Notes: generated by a model from the letters alone, not told the origin. DNA of 64,000 nucleotides from Globodera rostochiensis (GCA_018350325.1 JAEVLN010000036.1:318103-382102), one strand, 5' to 3'; numbered from the stretch's first letter, positions 23,161-36,048 are shown. Numbers and translations are program-made.

Positions 23161-23853
23161 CAGGGTTGCCGCGGGTTACCCGAAACCCGAGAGCCGAAAC
23201 CCGGTCTTTTTCTCGACCCGAGACCCGACCCGAGGTTTTTTCGGCCGACCTGATCCGAAACCCGACCCGACATTTTTCTTAACCCGAAACCCGACCCGAG
23301 AACCCGAAACCCGACCCGAGGTTTTTGGGTCGGGTTTCGGGTTGAAATCCAGGTTTTGGCGGAATTTTTAAGAAAGAAATTCGAAACGAATATCTTATTT
23401 GATTGGACTGAATTGTCCTGTTAGTGCAAAAGTTCCTTTAACTCATTTCTAAGTTCAGTGTAAATGAATTTGTCGGGACTAAAAGTCTTTATTTTGCCTT
23501 TACAGATGTCAGAAAAGCCAGATTCCATTTGGTATTATTTTCATCGTCCAGTTAAAGGATCGATTCGGTGCAAACATTGCACTGGGATTTTTCAGCAGGA
23601 CGCGTACAAATCGACAGGAAATTTGATCAGACATCTGGACAATAAACACAGTGAGCAAGAATCGCAAAGAAAGAAGGCAATCGAGCAAAACAAAAAAAAA
23701 ACGGGAAAATGCCACTGCATCAAACCCAAAAATCACTATGTTTGCCTCATCAGATCCTTCATCAACGGATAAAGATGGAACTGGTTTACATACACCGGAA
23801 AAGAGGGCCAGAATTCATTCTGGTGGCTCACCAACGATTCATGATTGCTTCAT
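23161..23853 (+). pseudogene. 5' fragment of a hAT transposon with BED zinc finger
   Basis: Starts with the hAT-type terminus CAGGGTTGCCGCGGG and a subterminal block of ACCCGA/CCCGAAACCC words. The reading frame from 23506 (MSEKPDSIWYYFHRPVKGSI) encodes a BED finger with RCKHC and HLDNKH as Cys and His ligands. After about 75 residues the frame must shift to continue with SNPKITMFASSDPSST...SPTIHDC. The copy ends abruptly at about 23853, where srg sequence begins. It is almost identical to the 5' end of the element at 33.9-37.5 kb, in the opposite orientation. Confidence 0.82.
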
Positions 23854-24210
23854 GAGAAGGTAGGTTTTACACTTTTAAAATGTGGTCACGATTTTATTTG
23901 AGCACGAGCTCGTTTTGGCACCGTCATTTTGGCACCGGTCAATTGGGCACCGGATGCCAATTTTATTAATTATCTCCCTAAATCCATTTTAACACTTAGA
24001 CCGAGTGCCAAAAGCACCTTTGTTTTGACGCTTCTCAAACCCCGTTTTACACTTAACAACTTGTTTTGCAAAATAATATAATTTTTGTTCAAAAAGTAGT
24101 TATTTTTAATGGTTATCGTTTGATGTTGAGCATGAGGTCATTTTGGCACCGGTCAATTGCGCATCGGATGCCATGTTATAAATAAAATACTTAAATTCAT
24201 TTTAATCTTT

Positions 24211-25028
24211 GGTAAATATGGATCTGAGGGCCCAGATTCAAAATCGAACGAAATATATATCAATCGACTCCTCTCGGACTGCAATGTAAGAATCCGAAAA
24301 AAAAATTTTGCGGAAACCACTCCCTGAAGAGTTACAGACCCGGGACTGAAGTGTCTTTTGACTGGGGACTCAGTTGTCCACTGACCAAAAAATGGGTAAA
24401 ATCACTCATATTGGCATCCAAAATTAGGAATTAGTTGATAGAAAATAAAAATTGAGAATTAAAAGCGGTTTTTGAACTGGTTTAAAAACTTGAAAATTAA
24501 GGAAAAACGAGAAAATTAAGGAAAAGCGACATTTAAGTAACAAAAGCCGGATAAATAAAATGAAAGGCCGTGTAACGGCCCGCCAACGCTCGTCAGACTT
24601 CTTCCTCCGCCCTCCGTCTCGCCCCACCTACTGGCCGCCGTAGTCGAGTGTGCGGTACTTTGGCTGCTATTTTCCAACTTACTGTCTAACTTTTCCCCCT
24701 ATCGGGCTTTGATTTACTTAAAAGTCGCTTTTTCCTTAATATTCAAAAATTTAAACCGGTTTAAAAACCGCTTTAAATTCTCTATTTTGATTTTCTATCT
24801 ACTAATTCCTAATTTTGAATGCCAATATGAGTGATTTTACCTATTTTTTGGTCAGTGGACAACTGAGTCCCCAGTCAAAAGACACTTCAGTCCCGGGCTC
24901 ATAACTGTGCTTAAAAGTGGTTTTCGCAAAAAATTTTTTTCGGATTCTTACATTGCAGACCGAGAGGAGTCGACTGATATATATTTCGTTCGATTTTGAG
25001 TCTGGGCCCTCAGATCTATATTTTCCTA
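24211..25028. mobile_element. 818-bp element with ~240-bp terminal inverted repeats
   Basis: The left arm (about 24211-24450) and right arm (about 24790-25028) are inverted copies, for example ATCTGAGGGCCCAGATTCAA against its complement and TTTTGACTGGGGACTCAGTT against its complement. The srg H intron lacks it: H reads ATACTTAAAACTGTGCG, while E has ATACTTAA before and TTAACTGTGCG after the insert, so TTAA may be the target. The GC-rich centre has no transposase. It is probably a non-autonomous DNA element. Confidence 0.82.
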
Positions 25029-25099
25029 ATCTTTTAACTGTGCGCCATTCAGCTATATTACTCATATGGATACCGTTTTCTCAATCATTTTTATGATTA

Positions 25100-26181
25100 C
25101 CGTATTTCCTCTATTAGTAACCCACCCTCTATTTGAAACCCCCTTCTAATTGTAACCCCCCCTAGAGGGGGGATTGAAAAATAGTAACCCCCCCTCTATT
25201 TGAAACCCCCCTCTAATTGTAACCCCCCCCCCCCCCTAAGCCGTGAGTTTTAAAAACTAAGTATGACCAAGTTTTTTACAGCCATACCATTTACGTATAA
25301 AATTAAGCATTTTACTAATAAAGAGATGAGTAGAAACTGGAAACTTTAAAACCCAAAAAATTTTAGAAAAGATAATAAAATCCCCAAATTCCGATTTTTT
25401 TCATTTTTCTGACCAGTCATCATAAATCCATGAATAATATTAATACTAAAAACGCGAAATATTGACTTAAAATATTGACCAAAAACCCCAAAAAGTGCCT
25501 ATTGATTAAAAAATGCCAAAAACTGACCTAATTCAGTCAAATTTTGCGTAAAACCCTTCAAAATTCGTCATTTTTATATTCCTCTTTTACCTACCTAATT
25601 GGAAATATAATATTTTCACACGTTTTGGAACATTTTATAAAATTACCAAATAAAAAAATTTTAGGGAAAATTTCGATCTTTGGGGGTGGATTTTTTGTAA
25701 AAGAAAAAGTCATTTTTTAGGGGTGCATTTTTGTTCTAAATTTTTTTGTTTCTAAGGCTACATTTTTCATTTTTATTGCATTTTTCTTAAGAAATTTTTG
25801 GAAAAAGTGCCTGAGATATTGAATACAAAAATTTTGCTGTGGAAAATGCCTAAAAATTGCATTTTTCTCAAGAAAAATGCCCAAAGTCTCTAGTGATAAG
25901 ATTTCAAAAAAACGTCGCATTTTTCAATCGACGAAAAATTGGAAGTAGTCATTTGTTTTGACGGAAACAGTGGAATTATAATTTTGTGCAAAATTTTGTT
26001 ATTACAGAAATTTATTTTGATTTAAAAAATAATAAATTTAATTTATGTAAATAAGTTTTGAAAAATTTGTATTGAAAAATAGTAACCCACCCTCTATTTG
26101 AAACCCCCTTCTATTTGTAACCCCCCCTTGAGGGGGGTTTGAACAATTGTAACCCATGGGTTACTAATAGAGGAAATACGG
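25100..26181. mobile_element. Tc1/mariner-type element (TA target, CCGTATTTCCTC ends)
   Basis: Perfect inverted ends CCGTATTTCCTCTATTAGTA and its complement, with a TA dinucleotide on both sides. Srg H has the uninterrupted exon at this place. The subterminal regions repeat GTAACCCCCC and TTTGAAACCCCC in both arms. No transposase frame is recognised within the 1082 bp, so it is a non-autonomous copy. It interrupts exon 4 of srg E. Confidence 0.85.
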
Positions 26182-26790
26182 TATATGCGTTTTGATAAAC
26201 ATTTGCACATTTGTGGCATACAAATTACATGTGAAGAAAGTTAGCGTAAACGGGAACAACTTTGACGATCTTGAGAGGAAACTGTTGATTTATGCGGTGG
26301 CAACATTTTTGGGTCACGCGTTCGTCGCAAGCCTTTTGTTGGTAAATAAAAATCGTTGATATTATTTATTTGTTTCGATTGTCATTTAATGAAGTTTAAA
26401 TTGTCAATTTTGATGCAAATATATTCACAACAGATTCTCATTATTACAAACATCGATGACCCAAAAACAAAGACAATGTTGTACGTCTACTATACATTGA
26501 TTATGGACACAGGTGACGACAGGAATTAATTGAGGAACCCCTTGTTTTCGTCCGAGACTTGATACTAATTCTCGAACCCTCAGACTACCAACAGGTACGG
26601 TAGTGCTTTCCAGTTGCTTACTGTTGTGGGCCAGCGGCGCCAACAGCTAATCAAAGATTTTGGCATCATTCGCATAAACTGTTCAAAACAATCGTGTCGA
26701 TGCACAGGAAGGGCCTCGAAACAATAATCATTGGGCCATAAAAGTTAATCATCAATTACACACCAGTTCCGTTCAACAAATTGCAGCATA

Positions 26791-28661
26791 ATTTTGAGCT
26801 TCTCTCATCAACATTATTTATGCAGGAAGAAAAAATAATAATCACGTTTCATTTCATTTCATTGCAAAACGATTTTATTTGTCATTTAATTGTCAATCAA
26901 ATTTTTAAATTGAGCCCAAAACCAAATTGTGCTTTTTTGAACCTGGGTTGTTTGAGAATCACATCTGGGAACCCTGTAATTAACGTTCGTTAAATTTTTG
27001 TTAAGGCATGCATCAATTAACATTTTGCATTCAATTTTATCTATGACTTTTCCCTATTGCCAGTCCCGGGTTTTCCCGGTCCCGAAGTGCAAAACATGCC
27101 GGCATAAATGCCACCAAATTGCATGCCCTGCTGGTGGTGTGATGGGGAGTGACGTGGTTGCCAGGGGTTCAAACCCCGACTGTGTAAATAGTTTTTTCTG
27201 TCTTTCAATTAACTTCATGGGAAAAAAACAATTTCACAAATTTTTAAAAAATATTTAAGAATTTCAAAATATTAAAGTAACATATTTACTTCAACATTAG
27301 TATCAAAAGGGCACACGCCGACTCCCCTCCCCTTCAAACTAAGCCCAAAAACTTAAAAATTCTGCCACAGAACAAGAGCATGCTAATTTCTTGAACCTCA
27401 AGTTTTCTTAACTCTGTCTATTTTGTTTAACTCCCACTAAAAAAAAGCATCCTTTGAAAGATCTTATTAATCTAGATCTACACCCGCCACATTTGTCCGT
27501 TATTAAATGATTATCAACCTTCGAATTGTGGCGCTGAAGGACTTTTCTTTTTAAATATTTTTGCTGAAATATTGGTCGTTTGGCTAACACTTTGTCGTAT
27601 TTCTTGTCTGATTTGGTTCACAGCATCTTTTACTATTTTTTCAGCTTCTTTGTTAAAATTTTCTTGCATTTGACCAATTATTGAACCTGATTTAGTTACT
27701 TCTTAAATATTGTCGAAATGTTTACAAATTTTTAAAATATATCCAATAACTTGTGAGAAAGTCCATTCGAGGCTAAACCGTGGGAAAAACATGATTAAAA
27801 ACCCCACAACGTGGGAAACGTGGCAGCTTTAAAAAATGTGGCAAACCCGTGGAAAAGAACCCCAGACCTTGCGAATTTTTACGTTTCCGCACATAAAAGG
27901 CAACCCTGCCCATAATAGCTTAACAAGTTTAAAGCATTTGTCCCCAAAAGTGGCTAAAATGAAAGATTTTTATGATCAGTTAGGAAATCTTGCATGCCAC
28001 CTGAACTAATATTAGCAGTGAATTAAGCCTAATCAAATTCTAAGAGTGTTCCCCTGTTATTGGGACGGAATCCCCACTCTTGCATGAGTTTAACCCCTTT
28101 TGATTGGCACTCTAGGGCCAGGTTTCAATTGGTCAATTTGTTATAAAATGTTTTTTGGGCTATTCACCAGTAGGTGTCCTTCATCGATCTCCCAAATATA
28201 ATCACAAAAATAGACTAAAAACCACTTTTTCGGGTTTATTGTGTTGAAAATTATCGATATTTGAGATCAAGCCCTTATTAATTATAAATTGAAGTTATAA
28301 AAGCCTTATCGAGTCCTCGATTAAAAAGTTTGTTCGCTTAAACGGTAATAGCGGAGCTGACTCAACTCATTTTCTGAAAAATTAAAATTTTTTTCAAAGT
28401 CGATAAAAAGGTGTTTCGTATATTCCGAAGAGCAACACGCTTTGACCACTTCTAAATTAGCAGAAGCCTAGAAAAAAAATGATAATTAAATTTTTTTGAA
28501 TTTAAAAATGATTGCATCTCTCTCTATTTTATATAATGAAAAACGTTTTAATTACCTTCAAAATTACCTGAATAATGAAAGAGATATAGGTCGGCAAATT
28601 GTTTTTGGTCTTCTCTGAAATAGAATAACCGTTTTGAACTATAAAACTTGGTGGTTATTAA
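26791..28661. other. intergenic region with duplicated blocks and a SINE-like patch
   Basis: No gene seen. 26955-27045 (ATCTGGGAACCCTGTAATTA) matches 33718-33785. About 27130-27200 has a GTGGTGTGATGGGGAG A-box-like run and a GGGGTTCAAACCCC B-box-like run. About 27690-28350 matches 45300-45910 in reverse orientation, including CCACAACGTGGGAAACGTGG-type repeats and the hAT-like end GGCAACCCTG near 27900. Confidence 0.5.
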
Positions 28662-29203
28662 TAGTATTCGGCAAATGGGGTTTTTCGGTATTCGGTATCG
28701 GTATTTCGGTAAAAAACTGATACCGAAAAAATCCCGATAACCCAAAATTTTTTCGGAAATTGGTTTACCGAACGGTATTTGGTATTTTTTTGGACTGTTT
28801 GAATTTTAATTTAAAATGAACAAAACTTTTATTCAATACTTATAATTGATTATAGGCAATGTTTTGTTGAGAAAAATAAGCATTTCAGCGGTTTCCGGGT
28901 ACATTTTAACTGAATTTGAAGAGAAAAATTTTCGATGAAATCCCAAAAGGTCCCCCCCCACGTTTAGGAAAATTTAATTTTGACAAAAGATTGAAACTAC
29001 TGTATTTTAATTTTTAAAATGGAGAAAACATCTCAATAAGTAAAAATGCGATTTGTAAATGTTGCCGAAAATATTTTAAAAATCTGAAATATTTGTAAAA
29101 GAAAATATAATGCTCACCGAAATCAAAAAAATTCATTCAGAAGTATCCATTTTTCAAAAATACCGAAAAATACCGCGGTATTACCGTACCGTGCCGAACA
29201 CTA
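28662..29203. mobile_element. hAT-type MITE with TAGTGTTCGGC ends
   Basis: Starts TAGTATTCGGC and ends GCCGAACACTA, with 8-bp flanks GTTATTAA and GTTACCAA (6 of 8 match). Both ends are filled with CGGTATTTCGGTA words. An inverted, truncated relative starts at 45181 with the same TAGTGTTCGGC end. Confidence 0.7.
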
Positions 29204-29987
29204 GTTACCAATATTTTTTAAATTTATCTCCAATTTTAAAAAAAACTTTTGGTTTAATAGTTTTTTGTTGTTTAGACCAAAATTGCTCAGCCCAGCAGTT
29301 ATTAAAACTTCAGACATAGATCAAATAAATTTAAATGCTTTTCATCAAAAGCATGTTTTTCAATATTTAAATTTTATTTCAGTGCAAATCGATTTAATTT
29401 GTCTTTTTTAATTGTCATCGACTTTTAAATCGACGGCACGCAAGATTAGAAAAGTGCAATGTTACTGTATATTCATAACTCACAAATGACGTTTATTAGC
29501 ATACTTTTTTATTAGCCAACCACCATTTAATTAACTTTTTGTATTGTCACGCACAAAATGTATGGTAAAAAAATGTTGAGAGTTTTATAAAAGAAAATTT
29601 TTCGTAGTTTGGTTTTTTATCATTTTAATAACTCAAAATTTACTAAGATTGTTTTAGTTACTGTACGGGTGAGGTTTAGTGATGTGAGACAGAGGAATTG
29701 ATTATCATTAAAACTAAGGGCCGGTGAAATCAATTTGGGATAAATCCGGGTCTGGAAAAATCCGAAAAGGTCAAAAAACCCGGGTTCTGGACCCGGAAAA
29801 ATCCGGCCGGACTCCGGTCCGACACCGGTCCCTAATTAAAAGTTTTTTGTTTTACCGCCCTTTTAATTGTTTAATAATTGAATTCCCGCATCGATCATTC
29901 ATGCTGTTAGTTTAGCTCCAATAAATAGGCAGAGATGACTAAAGCCCAAAATTTTAGACAATCACTGAACCGCCTATTTGAAAAGTT

Positions 29988-32413
29988 ATGGCCACTTCTG
30001 TTGTTCGAATAATAATGGATTCTTTCAATTGGATTGGATTTGGATTTGGCGTTATTTTGAATGGCATAATGGTCCATTTAATTGTTCGGCACACGCCCAA
30101 GTCAATGCGAATGTACAGCAAGGTAATTAAGATAAAGAAATAAAATGAACAATAATCATTTTCTTTCATTATACCTATTAGGGTTGGACGGATATTATCC
30201 GAGTCCCCCGGATACTGTGTAGCTCAAAAACACCCGGATATCCGTCCGGATACCGGGTATTTTGGCTGGGGTTGGTCCAATACCCGGATAAATTTACTTA
30301 AAAAATTTCCGAAAAACCCGGTAACGGTTCCGGATAACCCGGGTTTGTCCACTAATACCTATGGTTATATTTATAATTCAATTTAAGATATTATTGCAAA
30401 CATGCGCAACCGACCTTGCATTTCTTACAATTAATTTACTTTTTCATCAGGTTATGATAAAATATAACAAATACAAAAATTTGAATGTTAATTTTTGTTA
30501 TGTGATTTTTGCGAGTCGGAAAATGCGACCATTTTCCGGCAACTATGACCTATGCCAAATCTTGCAAAAACGGATATAGGATAGAGAACATTAAATTAAT
30601 GGAATCGTGTCGATAAAAAGCATTTTAAGTTATTTTCATCAGTAAAAAATTGACACGCACTTCGATACGCTTAACTTCATTTGTATACGGCGGATCCTTC
30701 TCAAACATTCGCCATCCCTCGAGAAGAAAATAAGGAATAGATTTTATCTACTTTGAAATAGTATCTATCATTGGGTATTTGTATATAGTCAAAAACGTTT
30801 AAATTCATTAGACCAAAATTTTTGAAATTGTCCAATCTCCACCAAATTCTGGTAAGGGTAAGAAGGGAACACTAGACGCACGTCTGCAAAATTTCGTCAC
30901 GAAATATAAGCATTAGCCTGTGTTACAAGCTTTTGAAAATCGAAAGTAAATACAATGGTGGGGATATAGTGTCTAACCATACGCTGTCTGCCACTCGGGT
31001 TTTTCGTTGTTTAAACAATGAATTTCAGTGAGTATCGAAACGATTTCTCTGTATTTATGTGTTATTTCTAACTACAGGCAATGTCCGCCATTTGGCATAG
31101 GTGGATGGAGAGGGGGTCGGGTTATGACGATAAAAGTGATGATACGTTCTTTTCATTAACTTTGAACTTTTAAGTATATGTTCACAACTGACAAAGGTGA
31201 ATCAGAAGTGATTCCGGGCGGTCTGATCACTTTCAATGGACCACAAAATCGGGGTTGGAATCTGTTGGCTTGGGTTTGCTGCATTTTTCTTGTATATGTC
31301 TCGATGTTTGGTTATGTGGCACAATTTATTTATCGCTACCTCTTGCTGAACTGGTTGAAAAGCTTAAAAATTTTATAAATTAGAAATATTTTTAATAATT
31401 ATCATCAATTAAAAGATAAAGGATATCTTGATATTGAAAATATAGAACCAATAAAAATTAAATAATATTTAGGGACATAAAATTATCGACATTTAAATAT
31501 TTTATTCTGTTCGGAACAATGCTTTTCTTTCCATTTGTATATTGTGCGATTGGATTTATTTGCTATTATCCACCAACGGACCACTTATATTTGGAAGATC
31601 AATCAGTAGCCGACATTCTTGCATTAAATATTACTGATCATATTGCACTGACCGGACACTCGTTTAATGTAAAAATAAAATTATTATAATTAATTTAGTA
31701 ATAAATATCTTTAATATAAATAAAATTAATTTCAGGATTGGAGGCTGACAATGGGAAGTTATTACTTCATCATTGCTTGCACCATTGCGTACATAATTAT
31801 GATCACATTGGCATTTCTAATGGACAAATTGTTGAAGGGGCGTTTAAAATTGGGGTATTATGATTATTAGAAATTTAATTTTTAAAGAATATTTTAGGGC
31901 ATCCTCTGCGCAAACCATTAAAATGGTTGAAATGAATAAGCAAATTTCGCGGAATCTTATCATTCAGGTAAATTCTAAATACATTTAAAATATAGAAAAA
32001 TTAAAACCGGATTTGGCAAAAAACGTAAAATCGTTTAACATTTTTAACAGACTTTGGCAATATGTAATTAAGATTGAGCGTGCCAACAATTTTTTGCCGA
32101 AATTTTTTTCAAAAAACGAATTATTTAATCTCGAATTTCGTTATTTGGTTTAACAAAAAAATTTTACGAATTTAAGGCATCGATGCCATTCTTCATATAC
32201 TTGTCAGTTTTGTTTTTACTTGGCATAATGTTGTTCCAAATTGATGTCAGCAAATGGAATTGGCTTCAATATTACAACATATTTTCGAGTATTCCGATGT
32301 TCTTACCGTCTGCTTTGAATCCAATTGTGTCAATCTGTATAATACGGTATTATCGAAAAGCTTTTGTGAATGGCTTTAAGCGCATATTACGCATATTCAT
32401 AAATTCTAATTGA
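29988..32413 (+). CDS. Srd-like chemoreceptor S2 (intact)
   Basis: Seven exons: 29988-30122, 30388-30450, 31175-31353, 31473-31668, 31736-31854, 31898-31967, 32177-32413; 332 residues, all phases consistent. It begins MATSVVRIIMDSFNWIGFGF and keeps the same helices and the LNPIVSICIIRYYRKAF end as S1. Exon 3 has one extra codon (TFNGPQNRGW against TFGTQNRGW). Exon 4 differs where the loop begins (CAIGFICYYPP against CIDIFICYYPP). Intron 2 has grown to about 0.7 kb and intron 1 carries a MITE. No disabling change is visible. Confidence 0.82.
30179..30354. mobile_element. hAT-type MITE in srd S2 intron 1
   Basis: TAGGGTTGGAC at the left, TTTGTCCACTA at the right (two bases lost from the end), flanked by perfect 8-bp ATACCTAT copies (30171-30178 and 30355-30362). 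The interior repeats CCGGATA words. It occupies the same position as the insertions in S1 and S3. Confidence 0.75.
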
Positions 32414-32514
32414 ATTTATGCTGCTTGCATTTTTGTGTAAAAGTAATTTAACCGGTAATTTTTGTTTTCGATTTATAATTTTATTTACGAGTCCCGCCCC
32501 CGGCGTTTTTTGTG

Positions 32515-32900
32515 ATGTTTGGAAATCAAGAATGCACCAGAATTTGCTGTTCCGGAAAGCCAGCTGGACCAGAATAAGATTTTCAAAAAGTCAGCACGCA
32601 CCATAATTTGTATTTGATCTTCCGGAAATCCAGAATGAACCAGAATGTGTTATTTGAGTTCTGGAAATTCAGAATGCACCAGAATTTGATGTTCCGGAAA
32701 GTCAGCTGGACCAGAATTTGGTGTTCCGGGAAACCAATATAGACCAGAATTAGGTCTTCCGGAAAGCGAGTATGAACCAGAATTTGGTGTTCTAGAAAGT
32801 CAGCATGAACCAGAATCAGCATAAACCAGAATTTGGTGTTCCGGAAAACCAATATAGACCAGAATTAGGTCTTCCGGAAAGCGAGTATGAACCAGAATTT
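32515..32900. repeat. degenerate ~30-bp tandem repeat downstream of srd S2
   Basis: About ten diverged copies of a unit containing ACCAGAATTTGGTGTTCCGGAAA. Its complement (TTTCCGGAACACCAAATTCTGGT) resembles the unit of the arrays at 41.1 and 53.0 kb (GGAATTCTGGTTTCCGGATA). It lies about 100 bp past the S2 stop, the same relative place as the array next to S3. Confidence 0.7.
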
Positions 32901-33902
32901 GGATGTTCTGGAATTAACTCGTCGCGCATTGCTCGTAGCTGGATGGGGGTCAATTGTTAAAATGTAGAGTTTTTTGAGCTCTATCGAATGGTGTAGGTGT
33001 CGATTGGAAAAATTTCGAAAATTTTCAGACAGCCCACCTAAAAGTTCGATGACCAACTAAAAAAACACACACTCTGTTCACTAGCAACGAAGTCCCTGAG
33101 CGCAAAGCACTTTTTTAAGCACTAAAGCATTCCCCATCAATTCACACTAGTTACCACCAGTAAATAAAAAGTGTGGTTTTTTATTTTGTAAAATGTTTGT
33201 CCGGCGGTGCCGACAGGCGCTGCCGGAAAAATTTAATGAATTTGTTATAAAAATGTGTGCAAATTTGAGAAAACGGAAACAATGTAAGCGAAATTTCTGT
33301 TGTTTTTTTGCTCGTGATTTTTCTCAAATACTTTTTTCGGGGGGGGGAGAGTTGGCGGTGCCGATCGCCTCCGAGAAAATTTAAAAAACGGTTGATCAAT
33401 TTGTTAAATGATTTGCAACTAAATTTGCAGAAAAATGGAAAATGAGATTTTTCCCAATTATTTAAATCGAACAAGCGGTTTCCTTAAAAATGAAAACACA
33501 GAGAAAAAAAATATGTAGATGTCATTACGCCAATTATTCAAAAAAATATAAATTTTTATTCTACCAGTGAAATTACACATTAAAATGCTCAAAACACCCA
33601 AAAAGCATCAAAAAGAGCATCAGGAGCATCCAAAAACTCATCAAAAAGCATCATTTTAAAATGTCAAAATAATTGACTTACCAAAACACCAAAATGATGC
33701 TAAAGCATCACATCTGGGAACCCTGTAATTAACGTTCGTTAAATTTTGTTAAGGCATGCATCAATTAACATTTGCATTCAATACTCAGATTTCAATTTAT
33801 TTGCCATACATTTTGTGCGTGGCAATTACAAAGAATTAATAAAACGATGGTTGGCTTATAAAAAAGTATGCTAATAAACGTCATCATTTAGTATAGTTAT
33901 GT
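32901..33902. other. intergenic region with duplicated repeat blocks
   Basis: No gene seen. 33181-33490 (TTTGTCCGGCGGTGCCGACA) matches 48999-49275 in reverse orientation and is a dispersed element. 33590-33720 is rich in AGCATCAAAA words. 33780-33895 (CATACATTTTGTGCGTGGCA) recurs near 44810 and 52700, and inverted near 29540, upstream of srd genes. Confidence 0.5.
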
Positions 33903-35204
33903 ATATACAGCAGGGTTGCCGCGGGCAGCATGAGCATGGATACAAATTTTTAAATCCGTGTCCGGATATATCCGTGCCTTTTGTATCCGTGTCCGTTTGT
34001 ATCCGTCTCATTTTTTCGAAATTCATATCCGTATCCAATCCGCGGATATCCGCCATATCCGCTGTGAAAAATTTTTCCTAATTTTTTAAACCAAAAATTA
34101 TGAATTTTTTTTTATCAGTACATAAATTAATAAATGAAAGCAAAAAATGTTCCATTTGAAATGAAATGTTCGTTCAAAAATTTCGCAAAGAATTAGCAAG
34201 CATTAATTTCGAGATATTTCCTGGTTCAAGTCTGAATCGATTCTCATCGACGACATTTCGAAGAGTACTGAACGCCCTTTCAGCTCCTGCCGAACTAGCA
34301 GGCAATGCCAACATTTGTTTAGCAACCTTAATTGTTTTTAATTTAAAAATGTTGTACTTCAGGCTTTAACCTTTGTAAGAACTGGTAGAATTTTTTCATT
34401 TTTGCCCAAAATTCTCCAATAGATTCGCACTCTTTCGCATCTTTGTCAAAAGCACTGGACAAATACATATCAACTTCATCCGACTCAGTTGTGCGCTCTG
34501 TCCTTTTTTGCGAGTCACTCAAAAACGCGTCTTCATCGAACTCCATATCTATTCCACCCATTGATTGGTCGAATAGAGCCAATTCATCCGTTGTTACCGA
34601 CATTTTGCGTTTTATTTTTCTTATTTCAGATCTGACACACTCATGGATCTTAAGCAAAGTTTTTTTTTTGCTAAATTAAAGTTACCGAAATTTTGTCAAA
34701 TTCGGATACGCAATTCAACAGTCTTTTCTTCGGATTCAAAAAGAACGCTATTTTATGAAGGTCGCACAAAAATCCTCCATCAATTTAAAATCCATTTTGA
34801 AATTTGGGTCCAATATGACCGGGACGATAAGTTTTCTATTAGGAGATTTGTAAAAATTGCAATAATAAGCACCAAACCTTTTCATTTCCCAACCAGTCAT
34901 TCGATTTTCTAGACCATCGGCAACGCGATTCGAAAACGCTGTGCTAAATTTTCTTAACTTATTTAGAAGAGAGCGGTAGATGGGAACAATAAAAGATATT
35001 GTTGAACGTCTTTTTTCCAATTCCTTCGTTACAAAAAAAAATTGGCTTGAGCTGCTCAACGAGAGCGCCGATTAATTCCCAATCGACATCTAAATTCTTT
35101 TGAATGTGCAAAATTCATTCGAAATAACCATTACCAGTAAAATGTTGAATTCCGCCCGCGCTGTTTTCAATAAAAAGAGAAATTGCTATTTTGTTGGTTA
35201 GCCC

Positions 35205-35380
35205 ACATTTGCGACCCCACATTTGCGCCCCCCACATTTGCGCCCCCACATTTGCGCCCCCCACATTTGCGCCCCCACATTTGCGCCCCCCACATTTGCG
35301 CCCCCCACATTTGCGCCCCCACATTTGCGCCCCCACATTTGCGCCCCCACATTTGCGCCCCCCACATTTGCGCCCCCAGA
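35205..35380. repeat. 14/15-bp minisatellite CCCCCACATTTGCGC
   Basis: About 12 tandem copies alternating between 14 and 15 bp inside the hAT element. Open frames on both strands (for example CGGRK or ICAPH repeats) are by-products of the repeat. Confidence 0.9.
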
Positions 35381-35508
35381 TGGAGAAAAAAAAATAAAAA
35401 ATTCATTTCCGATAAATCGCCTTTCCCAAGGGCCAACAGGGATTGTATCGACAAATCATAAAATCATGCACAGCCAAACATCGTTCTAACGAACTTTTAG
35501 TTTGCTAA

Positions 35509-36000
35509 TTAATCAAGCCAGTTGTCTATTCCTTTTGTTGTTAGACGAAATGAAAGGGCATGGAGATGGGTGATCCATGCTTGATCGTTTCGCTCATTGG
35601 GGTTTTGTTGGTCAAAACGTTCGACTAAATCTCTAATAGATCTGTCATTCTCCAAATATTTTTTGGAACGAGGAATTTCAGCTACGGGCCTGGTCGGATC
35701 AAGCTCATGAGGCCTCATTCTGTTCCGCTGATATTCTTCTTCGTCTTTGATACGCGATATAAAGCTAAATTTTTGAATTTTATTTTTACTGAAATTTAAA
35801 GCACGTTGCCAAAGGAGGTTTTGGTGCTGCAAATCGTTTATTGAAACTTGAATGAAACCCTTCTAGTCCATTATTTGTTCTTCCGATGTCTGCAAGAACT
35901 GAATCATGCATATTCCAAGAAGCTGGGACAAACAAAGCGGCTCTTCTGTTTCCATTACCATCAACGCGAAAAATGTAGGCCCTAGTATTGGAGCTTACTA
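35509..36000 (-). pseudogene. MULE-type transposase C-terminal fragment
   Basis: Read on the minus strand, RAYIFRVDGNGNRRAALF is followed by SWNMHDSVLADIGRTNNGLE and GFHSSFNKRF. The RTNN-x-x-EGxH signature is typical of the C-terminal part of Mutator-like transposases. After a frame change it continues with SRIKDEEEYQRNRM and SKKYLENDRSIRDLVERFD to a stop at 35509. There is no N-terminal catalytic region and no start, so this is a fragment. Confidence 0.65.
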
Positions 36001-36048
36001 ATCACATACCTTTAACTTACGCTTCGAAATAATTGTAAATCGGAATAG

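Larger units (their letters stand above)
23854..26790 (+). pseudogene. srg pseudogene E, split by two mobile elements
   Basis: Collinear with srg H but broken. It begins at the exon 2 end (ATGAGAAG before GTAGGT), keeps intron 2, and lacks exon 3. It has a partial exon 4 (AGCTATATTACTCATATGG), split near 25097 by a TA-flanked element and resuming at 26182 to about 26341. Exon 5 lies at 26434-26512 and exon 6 starts at 26596. Exon 6 has a 7-base deletion (CAGCGGCGCCAACAG against CAGTGGCACTTTTCGCCAACAG in H), which shifts frame. The 3' flank to about 26920 still matches that of H. Confidence 0.8.

Noticed and set aside
23509..23736. Minus-strand frame over the BED finger region
   Set aside because: Antisense to a recognised BED zinc finger; the duplicate at 36.9-37.1 kb shows the same shadow.
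32583..33056. Minus-strand frames rich in FWF repeats
   Set aside because: Translation of the degenerate 30-bp repeat past srd S2.
35183..35489. Overlapping His/Pro/Cys-rich and Gly-rich frames near 35.2-35.5 kb
   Set aside because: They are translations of the 14/15-bp minisatellite on both strands.
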